Origin: an uncultured SAR116 cluster alpha proteobacterium
GTDB lineage: Bacteria > Pseudomonadota > Alphaproteobacteria > Puniceispirillales > Puniceispirillaceae
Assembly: GCA_902520885.1 (NCBI GenBank)
Contig: CABYPW010000017.1
Coordinates: forward strand, 1 to 45,045
Reading direction: 5' to 3'
Length of the DNA: 45,045 nt
The stretch's first letter is position 1; every line of letters starts with the position of its first letter. Shown here one piece after another: positions 27,794 to 37,209 of this stretch. A program made the translations under genes and the position numbers. The notes beneath the pieces are model-generated. The model was not told the origin of the DNA, did not search any database, and saw only the letters and a program-made list of their open reading frames with translations.

Positions 27794-28297
27794 TTAATTC
27801 TTAATAGATAATTCTCCTAAATAACGTGCAACATAAAAATGTCGCTTTGATGCCCAAAAGCAATTTTTTTTATCTGGAATAACAGCATAGTAGTTCTCTG
27901 CTTTTTTAAACGAAAACCGTTGTTTGCATCCAAGATATTTAACAAATAAGTGATCGGGTCCAATATCAATCTTGCCAATGGGAGATTCTTTCACGGAAAT
28001 ACTATTCATATTGCTATTGAAGCAATGTCCTTTTTTGTTGCCGCGACAGTTTTCTTCAGTTGAATTTATCATTTCAAGATAGGTAAATATGCCATTGTTG
28101 ACTTTAAAACCTTCATTATCAAACATTTTGCATTTGTCATCAGGTGCTCTTGTACGCTGGGAAAATTCGCATGTAAACCAAACACCATTCCAAATCTCGG
28201 CTGTCTTAGTCTCTGCTTCTAGGTATTTTATGACTGGGAAAAAAAATATCATTGTTAACAAAAAAAATTTTGTCATAAGCAGAAAATGAAGCATCAT
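27794..28297 (-). CDS. Hypothetical secreted protein with six cysteines
   Basis: A 167-residue protein of no family I recognise. The first 28 residues are strongly hydrophobic and end YLEA, a likely signal peptide. The mature part has six cysteines (TCEF, KCKM, NCRG, HCFN, GCKQ, NCFW), an even number that fits three disulfides in the periplasm or outside. It is basic and aromatic-rich. Its ATG overlaps the stop of the small membrane protein upstream (ATGA-type overlap at 28294-28297), so the two are translated together. Confidence 0.6.
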   Translation of the reverse strand: MMLHFLLMTKFFLLTMIFFFPVIKYLEAETKTAEIWNGVWFTCEFSQRTRAPDDKCKMFDNEGFKVNNGIFTYLEMINSTEENCRGNKKGHCFNSNMNSISVKESPIGKIDIGPDHLFVKYLGCKQRFSFKKAENYYAVIPDKKNCFWASKRHFYVARYLGELSIKN

Positions 28298-28533
28298 CGG
28301 TCCTGTGAAAAAGGTTTTTTTGGTTTTTTTTGATTTTGAATGTTTAATTCTTTAATTACTTTTTCTTCATTCCAGGGCTGATATAATCTTGCAATAAAAG
28401 AAATGATTATTAATGAAAAAAGACATACTAGCGCTGCAATTATATCATCGGTTAACCACCAGAGAATTAAAGCAGCAGTTACCAAAATACCTATTAGTAA
28501 CAATCTGTCATAAAAAAAAGATTTAAGTGACAT
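28294..28533 (-). CDS. Small membrane protein, unknown function
   Basis: A 79-residue protein with two adjacent hydrophobic segments (LLLIGILVTAALILWWL and IIAALVCLFSLIIISFIA) and a basic C-terminal tail ending KKPKKPFSQDR. I choose ATG 28533; the TTG at 28548 is an alternative. It is coupled by overlap to the secreted six-cysteine protein downstream. No family recognised. Confidence 0.5.
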   Translation of the reverse strand: MSLKSFFYDRLLLIGILVTAALILWWLTDDIIAALVCLFSLIIISFIARLYQPWNEEKVIKELNIQNQKKPKKPFSQDR

Positions 28534-28631
28534 TTTATTCTCTATCAAACAAAATTAACCAGCACTCAAATTATACCATAAAAAAGAAAATCTTATTTGT
28601 AATTTTAATACTTAAAATAGTTTTGTTTTAC

Positions 28632-28868
28632 TTAAAACCATCTTAACATGCCGACAAGCCCTGCAGAGGCGTAAAAAACTTGTAATACTAATATCCCTTT
28701 AAAATTATTGCGATATGCCCAGATAGCAATTGAAATAGCTGAAATTAATAAAAGCGTAAAACCAAGAAACTCCGCCCCGATATTAAGAGCAATTAACATG
28801 GAATACAAAATAGCTGTTATAACCCCAAACCACTCTAATATTATGTTCTTTGGTAATTTTTTAAGCAT
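28632..28868 (-). CDS. Small membrane protein, unknown function
   Basis: A 78-residue protein with two to three hydrophobic segments between short basic stretches, starting MLKKLPKNIILEWFGV. It lies 98 bases upstream of the next small membrane gene in the same direction and may share its transcript. Its ATG is preceded by GGACAT-like sequence rather than a strong ribosome site (AGAGGCGGAC). Function unknown. Confidence 0.5.
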   Translation of the reverse strand: MLKKLPKNIILEWFGVITAILYSMLIALNIGAEFLGFTLLLISAISIAIWAYRNNFKGILVLQVFYASAGLVGMLRWF

Positions 28869-29018
28869 GTCCGCCTCTTAACTTAATAAATAAACGCTAT
28901 ATTGTACCTAGTCCAAATATTTGTCTAGGATACTGAAAAGAGAGAATAGCAGAATTAAGTGAAGTTGCATGAGTTATAATCACTATTTTGGTAGAATGAA
29001 ATAAAAAGGAGATTGTTT

Positions 29019-29426
29019 TTGTCTATTTTCAAACTAGATCAGAGGCTAGAAGATAATAGTTTTTTGATTGATATTTTTGAGGACATTCAAATTAGAGTAT
29101 TTAATGATTCTCGCTATTTCTGGTATATTCTTGTTCCAACGATTTCTGAATTAAAAGACTGGCATGATTTACCAATTAAGGTAGAAAAAAATCTGCTTAT
29201 TTATACAAGGAAACTCAGTCAGTTTTTATGTCAAACGCAAAATGCGGATAAAATAAACATTGCCTCTATTGGAAATATTGTATCTCAATTTCATTTACAC
29301 GTTATTGCACGCCATAAGGATGATGCAAAATGGCCTCACCCTGTTTGGGGGGACCCAATTATAGCAGCCTTATCGCAAAATGATTTAGACATAAGAAAAT
29401 ACCTTATTAAAAGATTAAAACTTTAG
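29019..29426 (+). CDS. HIT-family nucleotide hydrolase/transferase
   Basis: A 135-residue histidine-triad protein. The core motif reads FHLHVIARH, and it is followed by AKWPHPVWG, the tail typical of a bacterial HIT subgroup. In these proteins the triad His attacks nucleotide phosphates such as Ap4A or AMP-lysine. No ATG is available. AAGGAG at 29006-29011 lies seven bases before TTG 29019, so I use that TTG and not the TTG at 29013. The gene is convergent with the sugar dehydrogenase, 18 bases away. Confidence 0.8.
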   Translation: MSIFKLDQRLEDNSFLIDIFEDIQIRVFNDSRYFWYILVPTISELKDWHDLPIKVEKNLLIYTRKLSQFLCQTQNADKINIASIGNIVSQFHLHVIARHKDDAKWPHPVWGDPIIAALSQNDLDIRKYLIKRLKL

Positions 29427-29444
29427 TTATTAAAGAAAAACCGA

Positions 29445-30602
29445 TTAGTTTTTTGAAGAATTAGTGAATTTTATTAATTTTGCATCAATGCCATCTTCTA
29501 TCACCCAGATAAAACCCTTCTGGCACACCTCTACGTCACGAACTCTTTTTGACCAATGAAATCTCTCTTTTTCTATCGGACCATTTTCATCGAATGTTAC
29601 TCTAATAAGCGCTCTACTTCTCAAACCACCTATTAGTGCGTTACCTTGCCAAGATGGAAATTCATCTCCTTCATAAAAATCTAAACCAGAGGGAGCAATT
29701 GTCGGGTTCCAAAACACCATTGGAGCTTGAAATTCAGAGCGTGTTTCGTGAGGCGGAATGGGTATACCACTGTAGTGGCTTCCTTCAGATACGATTGGCC
29801 AACCATAATTCTTACCTTTTTGAATTAAATTAAGCTCGTCACCGCCCTTAGGCCCCATCTCAGTAGACCAAAGTTGGTCGTTGCTATCAAAAGCAAGACC
29901 AAGAGCATTCCTATGTCCCATTGTCCAAAAGGATTTAGCGCGATTACCATTATCTTGAAAAGGGTTATCTTTTGGAATTGCTCCGTCTTCTTTTAGTCTT
30001 ATTATTTTGCCCAAGTCGCTATTCCAGTTTTGGGCAGGGGTCATTATTTGCCTATCACCAGAACTTATAAATAAATCTAACTCATAGTCAGAATCGGAAG
30101 GTCCAAAGACCATTCTGTAAGAGAAGTGACCATTTCCGATAGCTGCTGGAGTTTGCAGCCATATATCAGTTACATCAGTTAAGTAAGGTTCATCTGTAAT
30201 TTCTAACTTTGCCCTAATAACTTTGGCAAATTTTGAAATCCCAAAGTCATCGGATGAGACATAAGATAGATAAATAAGATTATTAGAAGCAAAATCTGGG
30301 TGAATAATCACATCCCCTAAGCCACCTTGGCCTCCAACTGATACTTTAGGAATATTTGCAATTGATTTTTTAAACCCAGAAGAATCCACAAGCCATAACA
30401 TACCACCTTTCGTTGTAACAAGCATGGTATTGCTATTGATAAAAGATATGGCCCAAGGCTGGTTAAACGTTGATACTATTTCTCCAAAAATCTTGCTGCC
30501 TTTAGTCCCAGAAATCTCTTTCGCTTGACTAGGGTGATAGAAGATGTTGGTTACACATATTATAAGAAAAATAAAAGAGATATTTTTTATGGTATTTCTC
30601 AC
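29445..30602 (-). CDS. PQQ-dependent aldose sugar dehydrogenase, YliI type
   Basis: A 385-residue six-bladed beta-propeller of the glucose/sorbosone dehydrogenase family with a signal peptide (cut likely after SQA at residue 27), hence periplasmic. NQPWAISF, GHRNALGLAF, STEMGPKGGDELN, KNYGWP and APSGLDFYEG are the hallmark blocks of YliI-like enzymes. They oxidise aldoses to lactones with PQQ; no PQQ biosynthesis genes are in this window. It lies eight bases after an AhpD-like gene, forming a two-gene operon. Confidence 0.87.
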   Translation of the reverse strand: MRNTIKNISFIFLIICVTNIFYHPSQAKEISGTKGSKIFGEIVSTFNQPWAISFINSNTMLVTTKGGMLWLVDSSGFKKSIANIPKVSVGGQGGLGDVIIHPDFASNNLIYLSYVSSDDFGISKFAKVIRAKLEITDEPYLTDVTDIWLQTPAAIGNGHFSYRMVFGPSDSDYELDLFISSGDRQIMTPAQNWNSDLGKIIRLKEDGAIPKDNPFQDNGNRAKSFWTMGHRNALGLAFDSNDQLWSTEMGPKGGDELNLIQKGKNYGWPIVSEGSHYSGIPIPPHETRSEFQAPMVFWNPTIAPSGLDFYEGDEFPSWQGNALIGGLRSRALIRVTFDENGPIEKERFHWSKRVRDVEVCQKGFIWVIEDGIDAKLIKFTNSSKN

Positions 30603-30610
30603 TTTTAATT

Positions 30611-31261
30611 TTACTCAACATCTCGAAATTTTTGATCGGGAAATTTAGAAGCAAAATTCTCCAATGCTTGAATAGACAACTTTCCAACTGCATTCCATTG
30701 TTTTTTGTTATATGTTTCACTCTCTAGTTCAGATACAAAAGAATCATTTAATCTATTACCAAGATTGAACAAACCAGAGGCGAGTGTAATTTCTATAACT
30801 TCCCTATCTGAAAACTCAGATTTCATCCTATCCGCAAGTTCTTGGTTATCACGAGATTGATTTAAAGTGACAGCTTCTGCCCATTCAAGAGCCAATTTTT
30901 CTCGATTTGTAAATAAAGACGATGTCTTATAATCATCTGTTGATAATGCTATAATTTGTTCATCACTAAGACCAATGCCTTTTGCATAAATTCTTGTATG
31001 AGATGTGCAATAGTTACATTCATTTGTCATGGAAGTTTTTACGCAGGCTAGTCCACGTAACTTTACATCAGAGTTGGAGCCAAGACCATCTTGACGAATA
31101 GATACAAGAAATCCTAACCACCAGCGGGCAATCTCTGGCGTATGTGTAATTAGAATTTTCATAAGGTTTGATGTCCTGCCCAAAAACTGCTCTGCTGCTT
31201 CAAAGATTTCTTTTTCTGACGTGGTGTAGTCTTCTTTTTCTAAATTAGAAACCCGTTGCAT
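30611..31261 (-). CDS. AhpD/carboxymuconolactone decarboxylase-family protein
   Basis: A 216-residue all-helical protein. ECNYCTSH at about residues 81-88 is the Glu-Cys-x-x-Cys-x-x-x-His redox centre of AhpD-like alkylhydroperoxidases. The ATG at 31261 is supported by AAGGGG seven or so bases before it; the longer frame to 31357 adds an unrelated leader. Probable role: peroxide reduction with the Cys pair. Why it is paired with a PQQ dehydrogenase is unclear; dealing with oxidant by-products is one guess. Confidence 0.8.
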   Translation of the reverse strand: MQRVSNLEKEDYTTSEKEIFEAAEQFLGRTSNLMKILITHTPEIARWWLGFLVSIRQDGLGSNSDVKLRGLACVKTSMTNECNYCTSHTRIYAKGIGLSDEQIIALSTDDYKTSSLFTNREKLALEWAEAVTLNQSRDNQELADRMKSEFSDREVIEITLASGLFNLGNRLNDSFVSELESETYNKKQWNAVGKLSIQALENFASKFPDQKFRDVE

Positions 31262-31436
31262 AGCTTTCCCCTTAATTGATTCCAATGGTGTAATTTGAGC
31301 AAAATTGAAAAATAGTGTCAAATAGTTAAAAGAAAAGAAACTAAACTTACCAGACAAGCACGCTATTGAATTTGACTTTTATTGCTCTGTATACAACAGT
31401 TAAAGAATTCAATAATTGCGAGGGTTGTTTTATTTC

Positions 31437-33168
31437 ATGACAAAAATTACTTTTAATGATGGTATGAAAATTTACTGGGATCATCCTATTGAAATGGATG
31501 ACGGTCTCATTTTAAGAGCAGATATTTATTGTCCTGAGAGAGTTGGTAAATATCCAGTAATTATGACTTATGGGGTTTATGGTAAATGGCTCGACTTTAG
31601 AGATGGTTATAAGCCCCAATGGGATATTATGGTAGATAAGTTTCCAGAAGTTATGGCTAATTCTTCTTGCAAATATCAGAATTGGGAAGTTGTAGATCCT
31701 GAAAGATGGGTTCCTGACGGTTATGTTTGTGTGCGAATAGATTCGAGGGGTGCAGGACGCTCACCTGGTTATTTAGATCCATTTTCACCACGTGAAACTA
31801 AGGATTTTTATAACTGTATTGAATGGGCTGCCCAGCAAGAGTGGTCAAATGGAAAAATTGGTTTAAACGGAATTTCCTATTATGCAATAAATCAGTGGCA
31901 AGTTGCTGAATTACAGCCGCCTAACCTTGCGGCAATGTGTATTTGGGAGGGAGCGCATGATCTATATAGAGAATGGGCTTATCATGGCGGTATATATTGT
32001 ACATATGGTGGCAATTGGTATAAAGGGCGATGCATTCCAAGACAAAATGGCTTAGGCGTGAACGGATATAAAGCTCGGATTAATGGTGACTATGTGTCAG
32101 GACCGCTCACGCTATCAAATGAAGAGCTTGGTTATAATCGCACTAATATGAATAGAGATATGTCCAGTAATAAATTAGTTACGGACCAATATTGGCAGGA
32201 AAGAATACCCGATTTTTCAAAAATTACTGTCCCTGTTTTATCAGCAGCAAATTGGGGGGGGGCAATCACTTCATTCTCGAGGTAATTTTGAAGGTTTTAA
32301 CAAGATTGCTTCTACTGAGAAATGGCTTGAAGTTCATGGCATGGAGCATTGGACAGAGTTTTATACAGATTATGGCGTAAATATACAGAAGAGGTTTTTT
32401 GGACATTATCTTAAAGGGGAAGATAATAATTGGAGAAATGAGCCCAGAGTTACTTTGCAGGTAAGGTATCCTGGCAATAAATTTGTTGAAAGAAAAGAGA
32501 ATGAATGGCCATTAAAGCGAACAAATTGGACCAAGTTATATCTAACACCAACTGGCTCGCTTTCTTCAGAAGAACAAACATTTGAAAAAACCAAAATTGA
32601 ATATGATGGTTTTGGAGAAGGTATAACTTTTGTAAGTCAGCCTTTGTCTGGCGAAACAGAAATAACAGGCCCAATGGCATCAAAACTATTTATTTCATCT
32701 GAGTCTTCAGATGCTGATTTGTTTTTAGTCGTGCGAGTGTTTTCCGAAGATTTTAAAGAAATTACTTTCAAAGGTGCATTAGACCCAAATACCCCTGTAG
32801 GACAGGGATGGCTGCGTGCGTCTCACAGAAAACTAGATCCAAATATGAGCAAACCTTACAGGCCCTATTACACACATGACGAAATTCAGCCTTTAGAGCC
32901 TCAAAAAATCTATGAGTTAGATATCGAGATTTGGCCAACTTCAATAGTAATACCTAAAAATTACAGAATAGCGCTTACAGTCAGAGGAAGAGACTATGTA
33001 AATCAATCTGGTGGAGGCAGTACACTTCCTAATATGAATAAATTTTCGGGTTGTGGCCCGTTTTTACATAACGACCCTGATGACAGACCACTGGATATTT
33101 TTGGAAAAAAAATATCGCTTCACTTTTCAGAAAAGGATGTTCCATATTTATTGCTGCCTATCATTTGA
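31437..33168 (+). pseudogene. CocE/NonD (S15-type) hydrolase split by a nine-G tract
   Basis: Two consecutive frames encode one protein. The first part (stop at 32285) has DSRGAGRSPGY and GISYYA with the nucleophile Ser147. The second, in the next frame, has HGMEHWTEFY and the C-terminal jelly-roll of CocE/NonD hydrolases up to 33168. The break is at nine G (32254-32262). With eight G the frame reads Trp-Gly-Gly-Gln-Ser-Leu-His-Ser-Arg-Gly-Asn straight through, giving 576 residues, the normal family size. The rest shows no decay. Three readings are possible: recent inactivation, a switchable slippage tract, or a homopolymer sequencing error. The family cleaves esters, amides or X-Pro bonds. 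Confidence 0.85.
32254..32262 (+). repeat. Poly-G tract (G9) at the frameshift
   Basis: Nine consecutive G in an otherwise AT-rich region, located within codons for Trp273-Gly-Gly of the hydrolase. Loss of one G restores the full reading frame. Such tracts are the standard substrate for slipped-strand phase switching, and also for base-calling errors. Confidence 0.9.
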
Positions 33169-33388
33169 TAAATTAAACGCGCTATTTAGGGGAAAATTTC
33201 ATTGATGTTTCAAGACAAAAACTATTTTTCACTGGTTTAGATCGAACTTTCATTAGTTCATTTATATTAAAGTCAGTAGAGTTCAAACAACTAATAGAGT
33301 CTCAATTTATGTTTTAATTTCGTATAGTAATTTTTAAATATTTGCTATTAGTATTTATAAGATCTAGCCTTAAAATAATTCTGCAGAA

Positions 33389-34024
33389 TCATCTTTTTTT
33401 TGTTATTAAATTTAATACCTCCTTTAGTGACGTTATTGAAAAATCTGCAGATTTCGCTAGGTTTCCACGAACATTTACTGCGGCAACCAGCAGTTCTGCT
33501 TTTTGTGCTGAGATAATGCCAGAGATGCTGTCTTCAACAGCTAAAATTTCATATGGTTTAAGCCCCAGTTTCTTTGCAGCTATTTTATAAGGAGTTGGGT
33601 CTGGTTTACCTATTTTTACATCGTCCAGAGAGAGAGAAAAATTAAATATTTTTGACACTCCAAGTGCGGCAAGATTAATGTCTACTACGAGCCGGTTAGA
33701 GTTTGAAACAGCTACTTGTAAAATATCCATAATCTGCAGTTCTTTTATAACTTCTGAAGCATCTGGCATCGTAGTTAAAGTTGAACTATTAATAAAATAA
33801 AAATTATTGATTTGGTGTGCCCATTCTTCAAATTTTAGCCCAGCAGGGAAGCGTTTTTGAAGTGATTTCCAAACACCAGGGAGATTTACACCGATGAAAT
33901 ATTCATTTGGGAGGTCAGAAATATCAACGTCGTATTTTTCACAAACCAATATTAGTGATTTTAAATGAAGAGGTTCGCTATCTACGAGTGTTCCATCTAT
34001 ATCCCAGGCTACTGCCTTTATCAT
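33389..34024 (-). CDS. HAD-superfamily sugar phosphatase/phosphomutase-like
   Basis: A 211-residue HAD hydrolase of the beta-phosphoglucomutase-like subgroup. Motif I is DIDGTLVDSEP (Asp8 nucleophile, Asp10), motif II VSNSN, and motifs III/IV are KPDP and AVEDSISGI. A helical cap sits between motif I and II. It dephosphorylates or isomerises a sugar phosphate. It is the last gene of the DeoR, BtpA, kinase, HAD operon, three bases after the kinase stop, so it should act on a phosphorylated intermediate of that pathway. A 220-base AT-rich gap without visible genes separates it from the hydrolase. Confidence 0.85.
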   Translation of the reverse strand: MIKAVAWDIDGTLVDSEPLHLKSLILVCEKYDVDISDLPNEYFIGVNLPGVWKSLQKRFPAGLKFEEWAHQINNFYFINSSTLTTMPDASEVIKELQIMDILQVAVSNSNRLVVDINLAALGVSKIFNFSLSLDDVKIGKPDPTPYKIAAKKLGLKPYEILAVEDSISGIISAQKAELLVAAVNVRGNLAKSADFSITSLKEVLNLITKKR

Positions 34025-34027
34025 AAT

Positions 34028-35521
34028 TTATACTTCAACTAAGGCTTGATATGTTTGACGGAAGGTGCGGTATCCCTTGTTATAAAGTTCAGCATTTTGG
34101 GTATTAGGTTCAATAAGGTTACTGTAAGAAACAAAATCTGTAATGCCAAACCAGTCATCACTCATTTCTGACCCAATAACTGCCATCCAAGCCGCCCCAA
34201 GACAGGAACCTGGGTGTCCTCTCAACAATTGTATAGGTTGTTGCAATATGTCGGCACAAATTTGCATCCAAAGATTTGAATTGGAGCCACCATCTGAGGC
34301 CAGAAAACGTGTAGTTGGATGGCCCATCTCATTAAAAACCTCTATATGGTGTCGGAACGCATATCCAAAACCCTCAAGCAGTGCGCGCCACAAATGTCGT
34401 ATGTCATGGTTTAAACTGATTCCGCGAATAATTCCACGAGCATATGGGTCATGTATTGGTGTCTTTTCACCTAAGAAATAAGGAATAATCTGGACACCCT
34501 CGGACCCAGGAAGTGTTTCAGTAGCGATTTTGTCAAGGTATTGATGTAGTGTAATCCCGCATGACTGTGCATTTTCTCTCTCACCTTTGGCTAACTTATC
34601 AACAAACCAGTTAAGAGCAGAGCCACCAGATGCCATACAACCATTTGGCATATACAGACCAGGTATTAAATGGAGGTCAAGAAACATACGAGGGTCAGGT
34701 TTCAATTTGTCAGTAGCAATCATAATGTCAGTCGCTCCACCAAACTTTAGCAAAACGTCTCCAGGTTGGTTCACTCCAGCAACATAAGCTGATGCTATAT
34801 GATCAGCTGCACCACCAACAACCAATGTACTTTTCGAAAGTCCAGTTGCCTTTGCAGAGTCCTCATTTATTTTTCCGAGAACAGAATGAGAGGCAATTTT
34901 GCGAGGTATAGCAGAACGGGGGATGTGTCCTAAAGAGACCAAGTCATCAGAAATCAAACCAGTAGTAGTATCGACAAACCCTGCTTCAAGTGCCCAGTTT
35001 TGTTCAACTGCTTTTTCACCAGTGAGTTTCCAGTTGATGAAGTCGTAAGAACCAAAAACTGTACTGATTTGTGCAAATATCTCAGGTTCATGTTTTTCTA
35101 TCCAACGCAATTTTGCAGCAACCAATTGCTGATTTATACCATTTCCCGTTTTTTTGATGAATTCTTGTTCTTCAAACTCTAATTTTATCTCCTGAACTTG
35201 CTCACCACAACGACCGTCACTTTGTTGGATAGAAGGACGGAGTACTCTACCTAAAGAGTCGAGTAATACCACAGCTGGAAGCATACCTGTTACACCTACA
35301 GCCTGGATTTCCTCCGGACCAATTTTCGCTTTTGACATGAGTTCAGGAATGATTTCAACAACATTCTTCCACCATTCGTCTGGATTTTCCTCTGCCCATC
35401 CTGGGAATGGAGAGCTCAGTTTTACAGGTCGAGTGGCGTGACCTAAAATTTTATCAGGTAAACTAAGCAAAATGCCTATTGTAGATGTAGTTCCAATATC
35501 AAGCCCAATTACGTAACTCAT
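34028..35521 (-). CDS. FGGY-family carbohydrate kinase, xylulokinase-like
   Basis: A 497-residue FGGY kinase. It begins YVIGLDIGTTSTIGILL (phosphate loop), has the GWAEENPDEWW segment, IQQSDGRCGEQV with the catalytic Asp region, and FLASDGGSNSNLW for the ATP site. It resembles xylulokinases but the sugar cannot be fixed. Its ATG overlaps the BtpA-like gene's TGA (35518-35521), showing coupling. In context it should phosphorylate the ketose or sugar made by the SDR or imported by the ABC transporter of the divergent arm. Confidence 0.88.
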   Translation of the reverse strand: MSYVIGLDIGTTSTIGILLSLPDKILGHATRPVKLSSPFPGWAEENPDEWWKNVVEIIPELMSKAKIGPEEIQAVGVTGMLPAVVLLDSLGRVLRPSIQQSDGRCGEQVQEIKLEFEEQEFIKKTGNGINQQLVAAKLRWIEKHEPEIFAQISTVFGSYDFINWKLTGEKAVEQNWALEAGFVDTTTGLISDDLVSLGHIPRSAIPRKIASHSVLGKINEDSAKATGLSKSTLVVGGAADHIASAYVAGVNQPGDVLLKFGGATDIMIATDKLKPDPRMFLDLHLIPGLYMPNGCMASGGSALNWFVDKLAKGERENAQSCGITLHQYLDKIATETLPGSEGVQIIPYFLGEKTPIHDPYARGIIRGISLNHDIRHLWRALLEGFGYAFRHHIEVFNEMGHPTTRFLASDGGSNSNLWMQICADILQQPIQLLRGHPGSCLGAAWMAVIGSEMSDDWFGITDFVSYSNLIEPNTQNAELYNKGYRTFRQTYQALVEV

Positions 35522-36324
35522 CCTCGTAGCCTATTTACTACACCCATAAATCGTTTTACACGTTCACCGTCGACCTTATTCCATGTATTGCCGTCAACCT
35601 TAAAATGTGTTCCTATAACGCAACCAGATGCAACTGACATGACTTTATTTACATTGTCTATATTCACTCCCGTATTTGCAAAAACTGGTACTAAATCTCC
35701 GACAGCCTCGGCAACTTTTTGAAGGTCTGAGCTATCCGCAGGTTGGCCTGTGATCGGACCTGATACTAGGATGGCGTCAGCTAAAGACGAAAATATGGCA
35801 GATTTTGCCCTTAATTCAATATTTCGCTGGTCTAAAGAATGGGCAAATTCGGCATTTATGTTAAAAAACATTTTCATATCGTTTTTGTTTAGACTGGAAC
35901 GAAGTCGGCTTGCTTGTGCACAGTCTGGAGCCCAAACACCCATGTCAGAAGCAAATACTCCTGTAAAGATTTCGCGAACAAATGATGCACCCGTCACAGA
36001 ACCAATAGCAACAGTAGCAGTCGGATCCCATAAATAGTTTACACCGAATGGTACTTTCAACATTGGCTTAAGTGTCGATACAATCATTGTCATAGCTGCA
36101 ATGCTTTCGGGTGTCGCTTTAAGAACATATGGCCGATCATTTTCATTGCCAAACATTATTGAATCGACCCCCCCAGATTGTAGCTGTTCAATGTCTATTG
36201 ACACATCTTCAATTAGCTTATCTATTCCGCCGTCAGCGTCAAAAAGTGGCGAGCCTGGCAGAGCACCAATGTGTGCCATGGAGATCACCACCTTTTTCTT
36301 CTCTCCAAAGAAGTCAAAAACCAT
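35518..36324 (-). CDS. BtpA/SgcQ-family TIM-barrel protein
   Basis: A 268-residue protein matching the BtpA/SgcQ family: VISMAHIGALPGSPLFD at the start, GVDSIMFGNENDRPY, PFGVNYLWDPTATVAI, FVREIFTGVFASDMGVW, and LVSGPITGQPAD near the phosphate-binding end. BtpA was linked to photosystem I assembly in cyanobacteria, while SgcQ lies in an E. coli sugar operon; the biochemical function is not established. Here it sits between a DeoR regulator and a sugar kinase, which argues for an enzyme acting on a sugar or sugar phosphate. AAGGAG precedes the ATG, inside the end of the regulator gene. Confidence 0.87.
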   Translation of the reverse strand: MVFDFFGEKKKVVISMAHIGALPGSPLFDADGGIDKLIEDVSIDIEQLQSGGVDSIMFGNENDRPYVLKATPESIAAMTMIVSTLKPMLKVPFGVNYLWDPTATVAIGSVTGASFVREIFTGVFASDMGVWAPDCAQASRLRSSLNKNDMKMFFNINAEFAHSLDQRNIELRAKSAIFSSLADAILVSGPITGQPADSSDLQKVAEAVGDLVPVFANTGVNIDNVNKVMSVASGCVIGTHFKVDGNTWNKVDGERVKRFMGVVNRLRG

Positions 36325-37144
36325 TATAAATCTCCTTTCTCATTTCAGTAACGACACTCGATGCAATTAGAATTTCGACACCAGCTGCATCTAAAGATTC
36401 TAGCAAAGGTTCAGGCGGTATTTTCTCTGTTATAAGCATGCTGATATTAGTAAGTTCAGAAACTCTTGCAACCGATACTCTGCCAAATTTAGAACTATCC
36501 ATTAAAACAATATTGCGTTTAGATTGCGAGACCATTGCTGCTTTTATTTCTGTTTCTTCTATTGAATAATCGTAGAATCCGTCTTCCGCCAATCCCGAAA
36601 CACCAAGGAAAGAGATGTCAAAGTGGAAGCGCCTTAAATCCTCAACTGCTTTTACACCCACTATCGATGGTTCTGATCCCTGAACTTCGCCGCCGGGAAC
36701 ATACACCTTTGCACCTGATTGTCCGAGGTGACTGGCAATTGGTAGTGAGGTGGAAAAAACTCGAATAGGCATTTGTTTGATACGATCCGCTAGAGCAAAC
36801 ACGGTAGAGCCTACGTCTAATGCAATTGTTTGATTTGGTCCAATTTGTTGCGCTGCTAAAGCAGCAATAGCAAATTTTGCCCGTTGATTTAAAACGTTTC
36901 GGCGGTCAAGGCTAGGTTCTATTGTATCAAACTTTTTTGCCGATGGACTATTAGGTAGAATTGCACCACCGTGTGTGCGAGCTAGTAGTCCTAGCCCTTC
37001 CAAAAAATCAAAATCTCGACGAATAGTCATCTCTGAAGTTTCACAGAGCTTAGCGATCATAGGAACTGTTACTAGCCCTTCTTCTTCAAGGGAGGAAAGA
37101 ATCATATCACGACGCTGAGAGGCATGAAATTTTTTAGAGGTCAT
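36314..37144 (-). CDS. DeoR-family transcriptional regulator
   Basis: A 276-residue DeoR repressor. The N-terminal winged helix is complete: RRDMILSSLEEEGLVTVPMIAKL followed by the recognition helix block SEMTIRRDFDFLE and ARTHGGAI. The C-terminal domain is the sugar-phosphate-sensing DeoRC/ISOCOT fold, with ALDVGSTVFALAD and DSSKFGR. ATG 37144 has AGGGA upstream. Its 3' end overlaps the BtpA-like gene by 11 bases. It likely represses both divergent arms until a phosphorylated sugar intermediate builds up. The inverted repeat at 37210-37234 is a candidate binding site. Confidence 0.9.
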   Translation of the reverse strand: MTSKKFHASQRRDMILSSLEEEGLVTVPMIAKLCETSEMTIRRDFDFLEGLGLLARTHGGAILPNSPSAKKFDTIEPSLDRRNVLNQRAKFAIAALAAQQIGPNQTIALDVGSTVFALADRIKQMPIRVFSTSLPIASHLGQSGAKVYVPGGEVQGSEPSIVGVKAVEDLRRFHFDISFLGVSGLAEDGFYDYSIEETEIKAAMVSQSKRNIVLMDSSKFGRVSVARVSELTNISMLITEKIPPEPLLESLDAAGVEILIASSVVTEMRKEIYNGF

Positions 37145-37209
37145 ATAATGTTCCCTGTTGATTATTTTTAACAATAAAAATCATAAACAAACAAAATTCT
37201 CAACCTTTT

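Noticed and set aside
31437-33168. Two independent genes rather than one split gene
   Set aside because: The two halves are successive parts of one CocE/NonD fold, the second has no ribosome site, and removing one G joins them exactly.
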